A stretch of 24,314 bases of DNA from assembly GCA_964499235.1 (NCBI GenBank), contig CAZCKC010000040.1, forward strand, positions 1 through 24,314. The letters are read 5' to 3'. Below, piece after piece: positions 9,301 through 17,502 of this stretch. This DNA comes from JAFGRR01 sp964499235. Its GTDB lineage: Bacteria; Planctomycetota; Phycisphaerae; UBA1845; Fen-1342. The notes beneath the pieces are model-generated. The model was not told the DNA's origin and did no database searches. It saw nothing but the letters and a program-made list of their open reading frames with translations. Numbering within the stretch: the stretch's first letter is position 1; each line of letters begins with the position of its first letter. The translations under genes were made by a program, and so were the position numbers.

Positions 9301-11322
9301 CGTTGTGTACTGCGCCGAAATCGAATCCAGCAGCTCGAGCGTGATGCCCGGGTCAATGTCGACCGAGCTCGCGCCGGCCGGATCCACGCTCGCCACGCTC
9401 ACGCCGTTGACAAACAGCTCGACGCTCTGCGCGCCCGGATCAATGTTCGTGACCGTCACCAGCGGGGCATCACCCACCACCGGCCCGTCAATCTCGGGCA
9501 GCGGCAACGCGCTTTCCCGCGGATCCTCGACCAGGATCCACATGCCGACCGCCAGCGCCGAGTCCGGGAACGTTACCGCCGGCCGGAACGGCGAGTACGC
9601 GTTGCCCGCCGACGTGTCCGGGAACTCCCACTGGTGCCGGTTCGACTGGACCCCGTCAAACGCCGCCACCGACGACAGCACGCTGCTGTTGTTGATCGCC
9701 GTCGACTGGCCACGAACGCCCGCGAACGGATTGGTCACCTCGGCATTCGAGATGATGTTCTCGTTGCCGTCGGCATCGATGTAGTACACCCGGTCGATGA
9801 AGAGGTCGTAGGGACCAGTGCTCGGCTCGGTCGAATCGATCGTGAAGAACATCGAGTCGATGTTGTACAGCCCGCCGTTCGGCTCCAGCTGCCCGTTGCC
9901 ACCGGCAAAGCTGACCACCGGCTCGACGCCCGGAACGAGCGAGTACTCCAGCTTCTGCCACACGCCGTTCTGCGGGAACACCGGCTTGCCCACCGGCTGA
10001 CCACCCTGCACCGAGGCAGCGCCAACCCACTCGAAGACCGCCGCCGTCCCCAGCGAGCCATCCTCGTCCAGCGCCAACGTCGCGGTGAAGACGGCTGGCG
10101 GGTTCACCGCGATGATCAGCGAATCCGGACCGGTCACGCCACCCACCACCTGGCGGGCCCGCACGCGGTCACCCGCCACCAACGGATCCAGCCCGGTGAT
10201 CACGACGAAGCGGTCCTCGCTGCTCGGCGACAGGCCCGGCGACGTCGAGACCGTCTCGTCGGCCACGAACTCGTCCGTATTGTCCGCGTCCGAGCGGTCA
10301 ATCTCGAGCACGACGCTCGTCGCGCGAGCGACCACGTCGTTAATTTGCACCTCGGTATCGTTCTCGACCACCGGGGCCGCAATCGACGGCGCCGTCGGCG
10401 GATCGTTGACCGGGGCCTCGAACTCGATCTGGTCAATCAGGAACTCGACGAAGTCGCTCGTCGTATCCGTCTGCGGGACCGCCAGCACGATGCCGGCCAG
10501 CACGCCGCGGTTCACGCCGACCCCGGCGCCCGTGGCGTCGAGCACGCCGTCACCACCCCGCGCCGACCAGCCAACCACGTTGGCCGTCGACAGGTCGATC
10601 TCCACCAGCCGCCAGTCACCGCTCGGCCCCGTGTTCGCACCCAGGCAGTCCGGGTCGGTCAGCGGCACGAACGTGCTCGGCACCGGCACCGGGTTCTCCG
10701 TATCCGCGGCGGCCACCGACGAGACGCCCACGAACTCGAACGCGCCGTTCAGCACGTCGAAGTCCTGGAAGCCCTGCGGCACCGCCTGGCCCGTTTCGCT
10801 GATCAGCAATGCCACGCCGATCTCGCTCGGCAGCGTGAACAGCCCCGGGTACTCGAACTGCGCGCAGTCCGGAATGTTCACGTAAAACGAGACCTTGCCG
10901 CCCAGGTGCAGCGACGGGTCGCCCAGCGTCGGCGACTGCAGCGTCTCGAGCAGCGCCCAGCGGGTCGCATCCAGCGTCGCCCACTCGAACCGCACGTCCA
11001 AAAAGTTGTCACTGCCGTTGGCCCCAAAGAAGCCGTCGGCCGTAAACGACGCCACGAACGATTCCTCGGTCGAGCGCAGACCCGACGAGTCGCTGGTGAC
11101 CGCCGAGCCGTCATCCAGCACGTTGGCGGTCGTCACGTCCGCCTCGGCCGGATCCTGGAACACGACCACCTCGAGATCGCCGATCGACCCCGGCTGAATG
11201 ATGAGGTCCTGCCCCGTCCCGTCAGTCTCGAAGTCCGTCACGAGCTGCGGGAACTGCGCGAAGGCGCCCGCTACAAAGCAGGCGCTGACGACCGCTAGCG
11301 CGGCCCGATGCATCGAGAACAT
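6355..11322 (-). CDS. Large secreted multidomain protein with lamin-tail, Ig-like and dockerin-like domains
   Basis: Secreted protein of 1655 residues with no catalytic domain I recognise. Signal peptide about 1-22 (AALAVVSACFVAGAFA, cut before Q23). Residues 23-305 look like a beta-sandwich. Four related Ig-like modules lie at about 311-410, 607-690, 691-776 and 1235-1318, with recurring marks such as ASVDPAGA, VTVT and AxQTVxG. Residues 779-900 match the lamin-tail domain (CVVINEFQYEE, REYIELYNAGSSAQDISGWL). Residues about 955-1180 and 1320-1580 look like LamG-type binding domains. A Cys-rich stretch at 1190-1230 contains a calcium-type DADNNGVADAC loop. Residues 1590-1655 carry two dockerin-like loops (DSNCDGTVDFFDID, DINEDGVVDFFDID). 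The ATG at 11322 follows a GGAAGGGGAAAG purine run. It starts 57 bp after the pseudopilin-like gene, so the two are probably co-transcribed. A surface adhesin or matrix role is inferred. Confidence 0.86.
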   Translation of the reverse strand: MFSMHRAALAVVSACFVAGAFAQFPQLVTDFETDGTGQDLIIQPGSIGDLEVVVFQDPAEADVTTANVLDDGSAVTSDSSGLRSTEESFVASFTADGFFGANGSDNFLDVRFEWATLDATRWALLETLQSPTLGDPSLHLGGKVSFYVNIPDCAQFEYPGLFTLPSEIGVALLISETGQAVPQGFQDFDVLNGAFEFVGVSSVAAADTENPVPVPSTFVPLTDPDCLGANTGPSGDWRLVEIDLSTANVVGWSARGGDGVLDATGAGVGVNRGVLAGIVLAVPQTDTTSDFVEFLIDQIEFEAPVNDPPTAPSIAAPVVENDTEVQINDVVARATSVVLEIDRSDADNTDEFVADETVSTSPGLSPSSEDRFVVITGLDPLVAGDRVRARQVVGGVTGPDSLIIAVNPPAVFTATLALDEDGSLGTAAVFEWVGAASVQGGQPVGKPVFPQNGVWQKLEYSLVPGVEPVVSFAGGNGQLEPNGGLYNIDSMFFTIDSTEPSTGPYDLFIDRVYYIDADGNENIISNAEVTNPFAGVRGQSTAINNSSVLSSVAAFDGVQSNRHQWEFPDTSAGNAYSPFRPAVTFPDSALAVGMWILVEDPRESALPLPEIDGPVVGDAPLVTVTNIDPGAQSVELFVNGVSVASVDPAGASSVDIDPGITLELLDSISAQYTTSEQVSDFAYPVGVQAPSAPAIQPPLVEGQGAVTVTGILNAPGATASLVSLYADGVLIASVDPAGAASAVLTVNPPLALGEQIAATQTVNGIESPPSANVAVGTGEVLCVVINEFQYEEVGFVGDREYIELYNAGSSAQDISGWLVRASDTVGPPADDNPDYVIPANTILAAGDYWVIGDASVPNVDQVETGDLLEGGVDAIELLDENGVVVDTVIYERNKGAVAVSPAEGGIWGNFQSFDDSPTAIGRWYDGFDTDDNGRDFALLPVTPGAPNNPLPVSPFTDNFSGAAGTTAANFSGSFVPLTQIDPTVADAFNPNPIAASPQGGNAAICWDPSGGGNQCGLIDEARFNVGFSAQIYIDTDSGFGANDETGEFEEWSIGLGTVMTFHNSFTGTANGNTGLMWQYLKVEDGDTGTVGSVSLQLVDRNNGGTDGTVLLDIDPAELTTGWHTISIERNYENVTASFNAEVYNGVIAANGPSTLQMGYFEALSDNAGTRPPTIDNLIVTEPAPPTLGASCSPCGCTLLTAAVSGALGQSYAGDGTDCTDADNNGVADACEALTAPKPVVEGPICTVDRLVAVSNVAAEAAEVRVLQDGGLVLGTATPSGADTIRVVLDVLPALGSEVTAVQTVGSEDSVQSDAVVVEDCTFTCETLFTDDFDLDTATEYVVVVESADTAVTFNYDYGADGVPAAPSSAGTTLGLKMEANLSDGATDIVSVAPIGVTPAGDYVMTVEYWINFATAGSGTTEFIGGGVAFDGLTPDHNGVTHIASGEGGSGFRDYRPFAENALLDVTDVVTELESFENLASTTLQQWFPAQPVPEAQGQTGQGFDGGQAFAWRTLVFRVDRALETVTITIDGFEIATVACGGELGATCNLDGLVRMMYVEVFASIASEPEFQFGLFDNLVVEELCEVGGGDLIGDSNCDGTVDFFDIDPFVTALVSGQAVWETQFDCDFAVVNDINEDGVVDFFDIDPFVALLVGG

Positions 11323-11379
11323 ACTCTTTCCCCTTCCAGAAATGGTGCGCCTGTCGCTGCAGGCCTCCGTAATGCGTCG

Positions 11380-12363
11380 CTACCGAGTAATTGGAATCAC
11401 AAGTGGCTCGCCGTTGCGCTCTTCCTGGTACTCAATCCCGTAGTACCACAACAGCCCCTCGGCGTCATTCGGAACATCCCCAAGCTCGCGATCACGAACG
11501 TCCGCAATCGTGAACAGGAAGTTCGGCTGAAGATCACCGACATGTCCGTCCGCAAAACCGATCTGCGTCGTGCCCTGCCGGAAATCACCCAGCTGCCCGT
11601 TCTTGGGGTTATAGCCCGGACGCACCGAAAAGCTCGGGTGCCGCGAGACCAACTCGTCCGTCCCGAAGTTGAAGTTGCCGTCAATCCGCCGGTTGATCCC
11701 CAGCGGGTGCTCCTCGACAAACAGCGGCGTCTCCGACAACGTCGGCTTGTTCATCCGCGTCGTCGTGCCCGCACCGCCCCGCGATGGGCCACCACTGTCG
11801 GCCAGACGCGGCGGAATCTTCTCGGGCTGGCGATTCCCCATCATCGCCACCATCGAGAAGCTGAACTTCCCGTTGCCCGGACCGCCGAGCAGTGTGTCTT
11901 CCTGCCCATCGCCTGGCGCGACCGGCTGATCCTCCGGACAGAGGTAGGCGTCCTCGTCGCGAATCAGCGGGTACAAGATGCCTTCCGTCGGCGCCACCGA
12001 CCAGCCGATCGGGTTGCCCGTGTTGGGGTCATCCGGAACGCCCGGGTCGAATGCGCCTGGTCCACCTGAGCCTTGGAAATCGCCGATCCCCAACCAATCC
12101 AAGCCATACTGGTTAGTATCCTCACCGGCGATCCGCCAGTTCGAAAGCGTCGGCGGGAAGACCCCCTCCTCCATCGCGAACGTCCACGAAGCCTGCGACA
12201 TCGTCCGTAGGTTTGTCGAGCAGACCACCTTCTTCGCCTGCTGGCGCGCCCGGTTCAAAGACGGCAACAAAATGGAAATCAACAGGGCGATAATGGCGAC
12301 CACGACCAACAACTCAATCAACGTGAAGGCCGCGACCCGCCGGCTGCGAGTCTGTACATCCAT
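11380..12363 (-). CDS. Type II pseudopilin-like protein (prepilin N-methylation signal)
   Basis: Protein of 327 residues from the ATG at 12363, which has GGAG eight bases upstream; the GTG at 12372 would leave no spacing. Residues 1-35 carry a class III prepilin leader: a short basic segment, then AFTLIELLVVVAIIALLISI with the conserved Glu five residues into the mature helix, followed by LLPSLNRARQQAKKVVCSTN. The remainder is a soluble domain with an aspartate/glycine pair near the end (FADGHVGDL), the pattern of the DUF1559/H-X9-DG group expanded in planctomycetes. Family knowledge says the leader is cut by a prepilin peptidase and the helix is inserted in the inner membrane; what these proteins do in planctomycetes is poorly known. 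It leads a probable operon with the large secreted protein. Confidence 0.88.
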   Translation of the reverse strand: MDVQTRSRRVAAFTLIELLVVVAIIALLISILLPSLNRARQQAKKVVCSTNLRTMSQASWTFAMEEGVFPPTLSNWRIAGEDTNQYGLDWLGIGDFQGSGGPGAFDPGVPDDPNTGNPIGWSVAPTEGILYPLIRDEDAYLCPEDQPVAPGDGQEDTLLGGPGNGKFSFSMVAMMGNRQPEKIPPRLADSGGPSRGGAGTTTRMNKPTLSETPLFVEEHPLGINRRIDGNFNFGTDELVSRHPSFSVRPGYNPKNGQLGDFRQGTTQIGFADGHVGDLQPNFLFTIADVRDRELGDVPNDAEGLLWYYGIEYQEERNGEPLVIPITR

Positions 12364-12499
12364 GAGTCTCACTCCACTAGGGCGACAGTGACGCCCGCCG
12401 CGCGGCTCCGAAAGATAGGAACGGTGCTAGCACACCGCATGCGACAGAACCTTGGCCAGAGCAGATCGATGAACACGATGCCAAGATACTGCAATATTC

Positions 12500-12528
12500 A
12501 CGTTATCCCCCGCGCCAGGGGGCGTCAA
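12500..12528 (-). promoter_or_regulatory. Possible sigma70-type promoter of the pseudopilin-like gene
   Basis: On the minus strand TTGACG (12528-12523) is followed after exactly 17 bases by TAACGT (12505-12500). The -35 box is good and the -10 box weak (3 of 6). The spacer itself is a GC-rich inverted repeat (CCCCC...GGGGG). The leader to the ATG would be about 125 nt. Assigned by eye only. Confidence 0.3.
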
Positions 12529-12626
12529 TCCTAAATTCCCTTATCACAGGCTCCCCAATCCGCGTTCCGGCCTGCGCCCCCAAACCACCCCCCGAAACGA
12601 ACGAAGAACGTATACAATCGAATCGC

Positions 12627-14828
12627 CTACGGGTAAACGCGTAGGATTTTCGCGGTACGCGCCAGCCCCGCAAAGCCGGCGGCCCCCTCCCAAGCCCCCC
12701 GGCCATCCCCCGCAATCTCGGCATCGCTCAGGACAATCCCCTCCACCGTAACCGTGCCCGTTCCCGTCACGTAGATCATCACGTTAAACGCCTCCTCACC
12801 CCCCTTCGGCTCGACCGGGAACAGCGCCCGCAACTCGACCTCCCCCGCCGCCGCCCGCTTCACGCTCATCGGATGCAGCTTCGGCATCTCCGCGCTCCGC
12901 GTGAACACGACCAGCCGCCCGTATTCCGCCTCCACCTCACCGGTCGACCGCAGCCGCACCACCACGTGCACAAACCCCGGCGACTCCAGGTACAACGCGC
13001 CATCCCCAATCGCCCGCGGCGGGCGGTCGGTGTAATGCTGCGGCCCCAACGCCAGCCGCCCGTCCGCGACCGCGTTCAGCTCAAATCGCACCACCGGCGC
13101 GGCCAGCGTCCGCTCGATCGTGCCGCCCCCTTTTTGCAACCGCGCATGCAGGTGCTGCAGCACCGACCAGCCCGACGCCCGCTCCGACTTCTCCAGCGCC
13201 CCCCGGTCCAGCACGTAGTACACCTCGTGATCGCCCCGCCGGAACACCGCCAGCCAATGACTCGGCGGCGCGTGAATGAAGTCCGGCGCCTCGTTGTCGT
13301 AGTACTTCCGCTCGTTGCTGTTGATCCGGCCGTGATGCAGGTACACCAGGCTCCCCGGCGGGTAGTCCTCCACCGCCTGAAACTTGAAATGCCGCCCGCC
13401 GGGATCAAACCGTACCACCTCGACGCTTTCCGGCAGGAACATTTGCGCCAACGCCGCCATCCGCCCGTCAGTGATCAGCCGCTCCACCGGCTGCCCGGCG
13501 ACGCCCGCCTGCGCCGCCGCCGAAATGTCCAGAAAGACGCGCTGGTGTTCCCACTTCGCCCGCTTCGCCACGTTGTAGCCCAGCGGATTCTCCGCGATGT
13601 AGCGAACCTGCCAGCTCACCAACCCGAACACGCTCGCCACCGTCACGACCGTGAACAGCGCCCGCGCAAACCGCCCCCGCAACCGCCGGTCCCGGACCCA
13701 CCGATACACCACGTACGCCGACCCCCCGCACAGCAGGAAGAAGAAGCCGTACGACGCCACGAAGTACCGATCCTTCGTCCGCAGCACCGGCGCCAGCGGA
13801 TCAAGGTTCGTGACCATCAGGCTGATCGCCGCCCAGAACGCCAGCCCGAACGCCAGGAACAACAGCAGCGGCCGCGACCGGCTGATCACCGCGATCACCG
13901 CCGCCAGCGCCGTCGCCAGCAGGAACACCCGCCCCGGCGTCTGCGCCCAGTAGAGCCGCGGGTACCGCAGGAGCAAGTCACCCCACGTCAGGTCGCTCGG
14001 CAGCAGTCCGCGGTCCAAATAAAGCGTCTTCGAGAACCTGTACGTGTGGGCTTCCTGTACCTTGGAGTACATCGCAAACACGTCGCCCATGAACAGGTAA
14101 TCGAGGCCGAAGCCGACCCCCATGCCGACCGCCGCGGACAGCGCCGTCAGCCCGACCGCCACCCACGACTTGCGATCGAAAGGCACGAAGATCAGCAGCG
14201 TCGGCACCATCGCCAGCAGCGGCGCCGCCGACGCCTTGGTGTAGAACGACCACCAGAAGAACAGCCCCGCGAAGATCGCGCACGTGTACCGCGTCCGCGC
14301 TACCAGCGTGCTCCGCCGGAACGCCAGCACCGCCAGCGCCAGCCCCACCATGAACCGCCACGCCGACGGCCAGTCGATCTGCGCCCACGACGCCGAGTTC
14401 AGGTAATAGGGATTGCTCGCGAAGACCAGTGCGATCAGTACCGCCGGCCACCGCGGCAGCAACACCCGCCCCAAAAAGAAGATCGCCACCACCACCATCA
14501 CGCTGTTGAACAGCGCGATGGTGTAATAGGCGGTCGCCGTGTAACCCAGCACGAGCTGCGCCAGTGCGTGCTCGAGCACGAACCCGATGCGGTAGTGCGT
14601 GGTGCTGAACGCCTCCGCCCCCCGGGCCCCTGCAAGCAGCCGCTCGGCATGGATGAAGATCCGCCGGTCATCATGCCCCAGCGGATCCCGCAGGAAGGTC
14701 AGGCAGAGCGTCAGCGCCAGCCCCGCCAGCACCACGCCCAGCAGCACGTCGATCCACACCCGCGGCCGCCGCGGCGCCAACGCCACGTCAGCGGCCGCGC
14801 CGCCTGCTTGGATTTCAGTCTCGGTCAT
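12627..14828 (-). CDS. Polytopic GT-C-type (GT39/ArnT-like) membrane glycosyltransferase
   Basis: Protein of 733 residues starting at the ATG at 14828 (MTETEIQAGG); an in-frame TTG ten codons earlier is less likely. After a short cytoplasmic start there are about ten hydrophobic helices over residues 25-410. The first outside loop carries an acidic pair (GHDDRRIFIHAERLL, around residue 53), the place where GT-C transferases such as PMT and ArnT carry their catalytic Asp. The last 320 residues are soluble, probably periplasmic, and mostly beta. GT-C enzymes move a sugar from a polyprenyl-phosphate donor to an acceptor outside the membrane; donor and acceptor are unknown here. No clear Shine-Dalgarno is seen. 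The gene lies 100 bp after the sulfotransferase-deacetylase gene on the same strand, which suggests a shared glycan pathway. It could also be an uncharacterised membrane protein of similar build. Confidence 0.65.
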   Translation of the reverse strand: MTETEIQAGGAAADVALAPRRPRVWIDVLLGVVLAGLALTLCLTFLRDPLGHDDRRIFIHAERLLAGARGAEAFSTTHYRIGFVLEHALAQLVLGYTATAYYTIALFNSVMVVVAIFFLGRVLLPRWPAVLIALVFASNPYYLNSASWAQIDWPSAWRFMVGLALAVLAFRRSTLVARTRYTCAIFAGLFFWWSFYTKASAAPLLAMVPTLLIFVPFDRKSWVAVGLTALSAAVGMGVGFGLDYLFMGDVFAMYSKVQEAHTYRFSKTLYLDRGLLPSDLTWGDLLLRYPRLYWAQTPGRVFLLATALAAVIAVISRSRPLLLFLAFGLAFWAAISLMVTNLDPLAPVLRTKDRYFVASYGFFFLLCGGSAYVVYRWVRDRRLRGRFARALFTVVTVASVFGLVSWQVRYIAENPLGYNVAKRAKWEHQRVFLDISAAAQAGVAGQPVERLITDGRMAALAQMFLPESVEVVRFDPGGRHFKFQAVEDYPPGSLVYLHHGRINSNERKYYDNEAPDFIHAPPSHWLAVFRRGDHEVYYVLDRGALEKSERASGWSVLQHLHARLQKGGGTIERTLAAPVVRFELNAVADGRLALGPQHYTDRPPRAIGDGALYLESPGFVHVVVRLRSTGEVEAEYGRLVVFTRSAEMPKLHPMSVKRAAAGEVELRALFPVEPKGGEEAFNVMIYVTGTGTVTVEGIVLSDAEIAGDGRGAWEGAAGFAGLARTAKILRVYP

Positions 14829-14928
14829 CACGGAGGGGGAGTATATCGGCCGTGCCAAGCGCTGAGGAGGAGCCCCGCCGCCCGGCCCACAGCTCAGACG
14901 GCCGATGGCCGCCGCCCCGGCCGCCGCC

Positions 14929-16668
14929 TCAGTACCGCCACGTCAACGCCACGGCCCCGGTGTTCGGCACCACGTCCACCAGGAATTGGTCCCCCAGCGG
15001 CCGCACCGGCAGCGGGGTCCTGCTCTCGACGGATTGCGCCGCGACGCCGCGGGCCGGCGCGTCGACGACCAGCGTCAACGGCTCGCGGTAATCGGGATAG
15101 CTCACGCCGCTCCCCAGCTTCACCGTCAGCCCTTCCGCCTGGGGCGTGACGTCCAGCGTCGCTGCCTCGCGCTGCCGGTAGTAGCGGACGATCCGGCCGA
15201 ACGTGTCGACCCACAGCCGTGGCTCCCGCCGCTTCACGTGCTCGAGATGGCCGAGCAGAACCTCCTCGGTCGTCGTGTCCGCGCTGTTGCACGGCCCAGT
15301 GACCACGTGCAGCACCGGCGTGAACCATGCCGCGCGGGTGATCGCCAGGTCGATCCGTGCATCGAGCCGCTCCGGCGAGAAGTTTTCCCGCTCATGGTTG
15401 TACGCCTTGTAGTCGTCGCGCGCCGCCCGGTGCCGCGCGAGCACCGCCGCCCGTACGCGCTCGTCGCTCCGCTGCCGCGGATAGGCGAAGCTGAACGGCG
15501 GCCGGCCCAGCGCCGCGCTCAGCTTGTCAAACGACACGTTGACGTCGACTGCCAGCTGTTCGTCGTCAAGCTCGGTCAGGCTCTCCGGATGGCTCCAGCT
15601 GTGGTTGCCGATCTCGTGCCCGTTGGCCTGCGCCGCCCGCCATTCCGACCAGTCGGTGTCGTATGGCTCGCCCTTCCAGAACGGGGCCGCCGCGTCGCCG
15701 TCACGCACCCGTCCACCGATGACAAAGAACGTCCCCCGAAACCCGAAGAGTTCGAGCGCCGGGATCGCGAAGTCGAGGTGGCTCCGCATGCCGTCGTCAA
15801 ACGTGAACGAGACCGCGCCGCGCTTCGCGTGCCGATGCTTGGCAATCGTGACCTGCGGCTCCTTCCGTGCCGACTTCGGCTGCGCCGCCACCCGCGGCGC
15901 CGCGGCGGCCGCGGGGGTTGTCGGCGAAGACCGGGCCGGCGGGGCCGCGTCCAGATCAACGCGCCACGCCGACACGTCGAAGCCGTGCACGTCCCGCAGC
16001 CGCCGCACATCCTCGGCCAGCTCCGGCATGATCTTCGCCCGATCCGCGTCCGTCAGCTTCACCTGGTCACTGCCGTGCACCGACTTCCGCGTGTTCCGCG
16101 GCTGCACGAGCTCGTACTCCCACGCCCCGACCCCCAAATAAGCCTCGACCTTGCCCAGCAGGCTGGCCGGGTCGCGCTTCAGCTCGTTGAAGTCCAGCAG
16201 CAGGATCTCCGCCTCCGGCAGGTGCTCCCGGAACTTCTCGATCTGCATCGCATACTTCGAAAACTGGATCGCCCGCGGCAGCGTCTTGCGAAACTCCTCG
16301 AACGTTGCGTGCCCCCGCGCCACGTTGTGCGCCAAGTGCGACTCGATCCGCTCAAACGGATCCCGCAACAGGTACAGCAGCTTCAGCTCGCCCGGCAGCT
16401 CGGCCATCCGCTTGGCCACGTGGGGATACTGCGGAAACTTCGCGTATTGCGTGGTCGACTCGTACCGCACCCGGTGTTGCGCCGGGTCAAAGCCCCAGTG
16501 GGCGTCATACCACCCCCACCCCTGCGCCCAGTTCTCGTCAGAAGAGAAGAAGTGGACGTCCCGCGCCCGCTTCGGCGACGCGATCTCCGGATGCTGGCGG
16601 ATGTAAGCGTTCAGGCTCGTGGTGCCGCACTTCATGCCGCCCACGAGGATCGCGTGCCGCTCAACCAT
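14929..16668 (-). CDS. Sulfotransferase-polysaccharide deacetylase fusion (NDST-like bifunctional enzyme)
   Basis: Protein of 579 residues with no signal peptide or membrane helix. Residues 4-235 are a PAPS-dependent carbohydrate sulfotransferase: the 5'-phosphosulfate loop GGMKCGTTS (10-18) with Lys13, the 3'-phosphate motif LLRDPFERIES (100-110), and the family's ARDVHFFS and SVHGSDQVKL segments. Residues 240-275 are an Ala/Pro/Lys-rich linker. Residues 283-500 are a NodB (CE4) deacetylase: SFTFDDG (287-293, Asp291/Asp292), HSWSH (356-360, metal His356/His360), FAYPR (394-398) and VLHVVTGP (452-459). About 75 residues at the end look like a small beta domain. Both catalytic motif sets are intact, so N-deacetylation of a hexosamine followed by sulfation of the freed amine is plausible, as in animal NDST but with reversed domain order. 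It could instead act on two different positions. A GT-C-like transferase follows 100 bp downstream. Confidence 0.85.
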   Translation of the reverse strand: MVERHAILVGGMKCGTTSLNAYIRQHPEIASPKRARDVHFFSSDENWAQGWGWYDAHWGFDPAQHRVRYESTTQYAKFPQYPHVAKRMAELPGELKLLYLLRDPFERIESHLAHNVARGHATFEEFRKTLPRAIQFSKYAMQIEKFREHLPEAEILLLDFNELKRDPASLLGKVEAYLGVGAWEYELVQPRNTRKSVHGSDQVKLTDADRAKIMPELAEDVRRLRDVHGFDVSAWRVDLDAAPPARSSPTTPAAAAAPRVAAQPKSARKEPQVTIAKHRHAKRGAVSFTFDDGMRSHLDFAIPALELFGFRGTFFVIGGRVRDGDAAAPFWKGEPYDTDWSEWRAAQANGHEIGNHSWSHPESLTELDDEQLAVDVNVSFDKLSAALGRPPFSFAYPRQRSDERVRAAVLARHRAARDDYKAYNHERENFSPERLDARIDLAITRAAWFTPVLHVVTGPCNSADTTTEEVLLGHLEHVKRREPRLWVDTFGRIVRYYRQREAATLDVTPQAEGLTVKLGSGVSYPDYREPLTLVVDAPARGVAAQSVESRTPLPVRPLGDQFLVDVVPNTGAVALTWRY

Positions 16669-16809
16669 ATCCGCCCTCGGGGGCCGACCGGAACCGGAAA
16701 CGGCCGCGGCAACACCGCGCGGCCGATCCGAAGTCTAGCGCCGCCCCGAGGGCGTCGCAACCTGCACGTGACCCGCTGCGGACACGCGGCTTGGCCCTCG
16801 CCTCCCGCG

Positions 16810-17249
16810 TCAGCCGCGCGCGGCTGGGTTCTGCCAGCGATACTCGTGCTCGCCGATCTCGCCCGACGCGAGCCCTTCGGCCAACGCACAAATCTCCTGG
16901 AACATCAGCTGCCCGTCCGAGTCCCGCGCCTCCCAGATGTCGTCGCCGTCACGGGCTCCATCCTTCGAGATCACGTAATGGCCACGGGTCGCCCCCCGCG
17001 CGTTCAGCACGTAGACATAACCCGAAGACCCGATTCGCGTCTCCATGATCGCGTTCCGCAGCCCCCCGAGACCTTCGGATCGCGCACCACTTCAACGGGC
17101 GTCTCCCCAAAACGCAGTTGCGGAACCTTCACCTCCGTCACCGCCCCGGTGAATTGGTTCCGCGCCGACCACGCGATCGGCCTCTCCGCGTCCAGCGACA
17201 ACCGCCCGGCCGACGCGAGAATCCGCGGCACCGCCCCATACCGAGTAAC
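16810..17249 (-). pseudogene. Broken Cache-domain sensor (chemoreceptor-type) fragment
   Basis: Two adjoining minus-strand frames together encode one Cache sensor domain. The upstream frame, open from about 17249, reads AVPRILASAGRLSLD and ARNQFTGAVTEVKVPQLRFG up to DPKVSGG. The rest continues one frame over as LRNAIMETRIGSSGYVYVLN and GHYVISKDGARDGDDIWEA, ending EYRWQNPAARG at a stop at 16810. The frame change falls at a run of six C (17062-17067, G on the coding strand); seven would restore the frame. Such domains normally sit outside the membrane between two helices of a chemoreceptor or kinase. Here there is no N-terminal helix, no second helix and no signalling part, so the gene is a remnant at both ends even if the frameshift is a sequencing error. 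Confidence 0.75.
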
Positions 17250-17502
17250 TCATTTGGGGCATCGGGAACTCGCAAATAGAGCGGAGCCCAGAGTTTTTCC
17301 AGGGAGCCGTTCACCGGTTTCTGGCTGTTTTAACTGGTACGGCGGTCACCGCGCGAACTTCGCCGCCCGATAACCCGCGCAACGTTCACCGCCGCCCAGC
17401 CGGCTCAAGGCTCCCTCCCGCCGGGGGTTGCGATCATCAACCCCGCCACCGGCCTCCGGGGAGCGCACGCCGAGTGGCACGTGTTCGCCAGCCGGGATTT
17501 GG

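Noticed and set aside
6304..11298. A 1664-codon open frame on the plus strand opposite the large secreted protein
   Set aside because: The translation is a low-complexity Arg/Val/Asp/His-rich string with no domain or signal, while the minus-strand frame has a signal peptide, recognised domains and a terminator. High GC at third positions removes stop codons from the opposite frame.
12873..17373. Two long plus-strand frames (12873-15149 and 14905-17373)
   Set aside because: They cross the boundaries of several real minus-strand genes and give Arg/His/Pro-rich products without domains.
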